The notes under the pieces are model-generated. The model made no database searches. It saw only the letters and a list, made by a program, of their open reading frames with translations, and was not told the DNA's origin. The translations under genes were made by a program, and so were the position numbers. Below are positions 41,468 through 42,500 of a stretch of DNA of 42,500 nt, piece after piece. Every line of letters begins with the position of its first letter. The first letter of the stretch is position 1. Source of the stretch: Leptospira stimsonii (GTDB taxonomy: Bacteria > Spirochaetota > Leptospiria > Leptospirales > Leptospiraceae); assembly GCF_003545875.1 (NCBI RefSeq), contig NZ_QHCS01000006.1:1-42500 (forward strand), read 5' to 3'.

Positions 41468-42196
41468 ATGAAACAAAAATATTCTATTTTCTTAATAGGA
41501 CTTTCTTGCGCTCTCTTTCCTGCGTTAGGCGTTTTTGCACAAAGTGATACGAAGGCTGACGCACAGTATGCGCCTTGGTCCCTAAAGATCGGCGGAGGTA
41601 TCGGAGGCGCATACGAAACTGAGTATAAAGACAACAAAGGAAAAACAAATAATTATCGTATCTCAGCGGAATACAATCCTAGATATTTCGGATTCGAATT
41701 CGGAATTACGCATAAGATTTTTTCTCTCAGCACAAACCCTTCGGTAAATCATGTGTATCCATACCTACTCTATACCTATGAATCCACGGGACAAAACAGA
41801 GACTTAGCGAATGGAGCCTTACTTAGTGGTTCCTTAAATAGCGATCCGCTTAGAGAAAGAAATAATTTCTCTTTGACTTTTTTAGATTTAGGACCTACGT
41901 TTCACATGAGGCCGGGTAAGACATTTGATCCTTACGTTTCGATTGGGTTGGGTGTGAACGGCTTCGACCGCTTTGCCTCTTACCGCGGATTTGCACGCTT
42001 AGGTTTCAAACTGAACTTCGATCGATTCTTCGTTTTTACGGAAGCCGAAGGCTCTCAAATCAGTCGCTATTACAACAGCGATCTAAGAATCCGTTACAAC
42101 GACTACTCGGGTATGATCGGGGTCGGCTTTCATTTCGGCGGCGGAGAAAGTTCCACAAAAAAAGGGGAACCGGTTACCAGCTTATCCTCGTTCTAA
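41468..42196 (+). CDS. Outer-membrane beta-barrel protein candidate
   Basis: 242 residues from the ATG at 41468 (AAGGTGG about 8 bp upstream), preferred to an upstream frame start at 41438. The signal peptide MKQKYSIFLIGLSCALFPALGVFAQ has an FAQ cleavage site. The mature part alternates polar and aromatic residues in strands of 8-10 (WSLKIGGGIGGAYE, YRISAEYNPRYFGFEFGI, VYPYLLYTYES, NNFSLTFLDLGPTFHM, GFARLGFKLNF, YSGMIGVGFHFGG), fitting an eight-stranded OmpA-like or OmpW-like barrel. No OmpA peptidoglycan-binding domain follows. It is probably surface-exposed. Exact family unrecognised. Confidence 0.75.
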   Translation: MKQKYSIFLIGLSCALFPALGVFAQSDTKADAQYAPWSLKIGGGIGGAYETEYKDNKGKTNNYRISAEYNPRYFGFEFGITHKIFSLSTNPSVNHVYPYLLYTYESTGQNRDLANGALLSGSLNSDPLRERNNFSLTFLDLGPTFHMRPGKTFDPYVSIGLGVNGFDRFASYRGFARLGFKLNFDRFFVFTEAEGSQISRYYNSDLRIRYNDYSGMIGVGFHFGGGESSTKKGEPVTSLSSF

Positions 42197-42233
42197 ATAG
42201 AACGATTCAAAACAGATATTACAATTTTCTTAT

Positions 42234-42268
42234 ATTTAGGAAGAAGGCTGAAATTCTTCTTCCTAAAT
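42234..42268. terminator. Long hairpin downstream of the barrel gene
   Basis: A 13-bp perfect stem (ATTTAGGAAGAAG / CTTCTTCCTAAAT) with a 9-nt loop, 38 bp after the stop and before the convergent partial gene. There is no strong U-tract on the plus strand; it probably ends both transcripts. Confidence 0.6.
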
Positions 42269-42374
42269 TAAATGAAATCGTGGATAGAAATCAATTCAAT
42301 TGAGGATCGGGGATTTTTATCTCTCGAATGAATGTTTTATAACGCGAGGAAATCTTAAAACTCCTTAAAAAAGA

Positions 42375-42500
42375 CTAACAGTAAGATCCGGAACGAGAAC
42401 CGTACGCGACAACCTTATAATCTACTCCGCCTAAAAAGAATGTTTCAAAATCGATTTCATTTATTTTTACGAAAAGCTTAGGCGATCCTTTCGAACCAGT
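42375..42500 (-). CDS. C-terminal end of a hypothetical protein, cut by the window edge
   Basis: The minus strand is open from the right edge for 41 codons and ends at a TAG at 42377-42375. The product ends ...FVKINEIDFETFFLGGVDYK then VVAYGSRSGSYC, which has the alternating composition of a real protein end with a final Cys. There is no start in view, so no family can be named. It converges with the barrel gene. Confidence 0.5.
   Translation of the reverse strand, partial: TGSKGSPKLFVKINEIDFETFFLGGVDYKVVAYGSRSGSYC

Overview
The window reads as chromosomal DNA of a spirochaete of the genus Leptospira. The evidence is a DUF1564-family protein (a family I know only from Leptospira), small lipoproteins with relaxed spirochaetal lipoboxes, FecR-domain proteins without TonB receptors, and many short divergent or convergent transcription units separated by decayed spacers that carry dispersed palindromes. 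I cannot fix the species. No rRNA, tRNA, CRISPR array, prophage or intact insertion sequence is visible.

Layout. 0.35-1.25 kb: a haloalkane-dehalogenase-like hydrolase. 1.4-4.4 kb (minus strand): an ECF sigma factor, a membrane-anchored FecR-type protein, a HAMP-only membrane protein and a second, exported FecR-domain protein. 4.5-7.2 kb: DUF547 and DUF1564 proteins and two small hypotheticals. 7.2-12.4 kb (minus): a GH5 glycosidase whose stop overlaps a small lipoprotein start, a patatin-like lipase with a long structured leader, and an MFS transporter. 12.4-17.6 kb (plus): a CoA-transferase, a metallophosphoesterase, an FMN/Fe-S glutamate-synthase-like protein, a YIP1-type membrane protein and a hotdog thioesterase. 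17.6-18.6 kb: a gene-free kilobase full of palindromic repeats. 18.6-26.3 kb: aldehyde dehydrogenase, a small acidic protein, a CrtI/RetSat-like oxidoreductase, a PadR regulator and a large sensor kinase. 26.3-28.9 kb (minus): efp, mtnD, mtnB and an SDR in one tight unit. 29.5-33.9 kb (plus): a PstS-like lipoprotein, a KamA-family radical SAM enzyme, a lipoprotein, a 68-residue protein and a degenerate nucleotidyltransferase. 34.4-40.4 kb (minus): a six-gene lipid-modification cluster (FAD oxidoreductase, DUF1365, CFA synthase, DUF2062, DUF1295, second CFA-like methyltransferase). 40.5-42.5 kb: a YqaA/DedA-like protein, an outer-membrane beta-barrel candidate and the C-terminal end of a gene running off the right edge.

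How genes work together. The clearest functional units are the lipid cluster, whose first three genes overlap and probably alter membrane acyl chains with S-adenosylmethionine; the methionine-salvage pair mtnB/mtnD behind efp; and the ECF sigma/FecR signalling locus. The most unusual non-coding content is a dispersed element of about 150-190 bp seen three times (18.1, 29.1 and 34.0 kb), which starts with a GTCGTAG-type palindrome and ends with a TGTAGGAGCTCCTACA-type palindrome. The other is a structured, strongly promoted minus-strand transcript candidate at about 10.9-11.1 kb.
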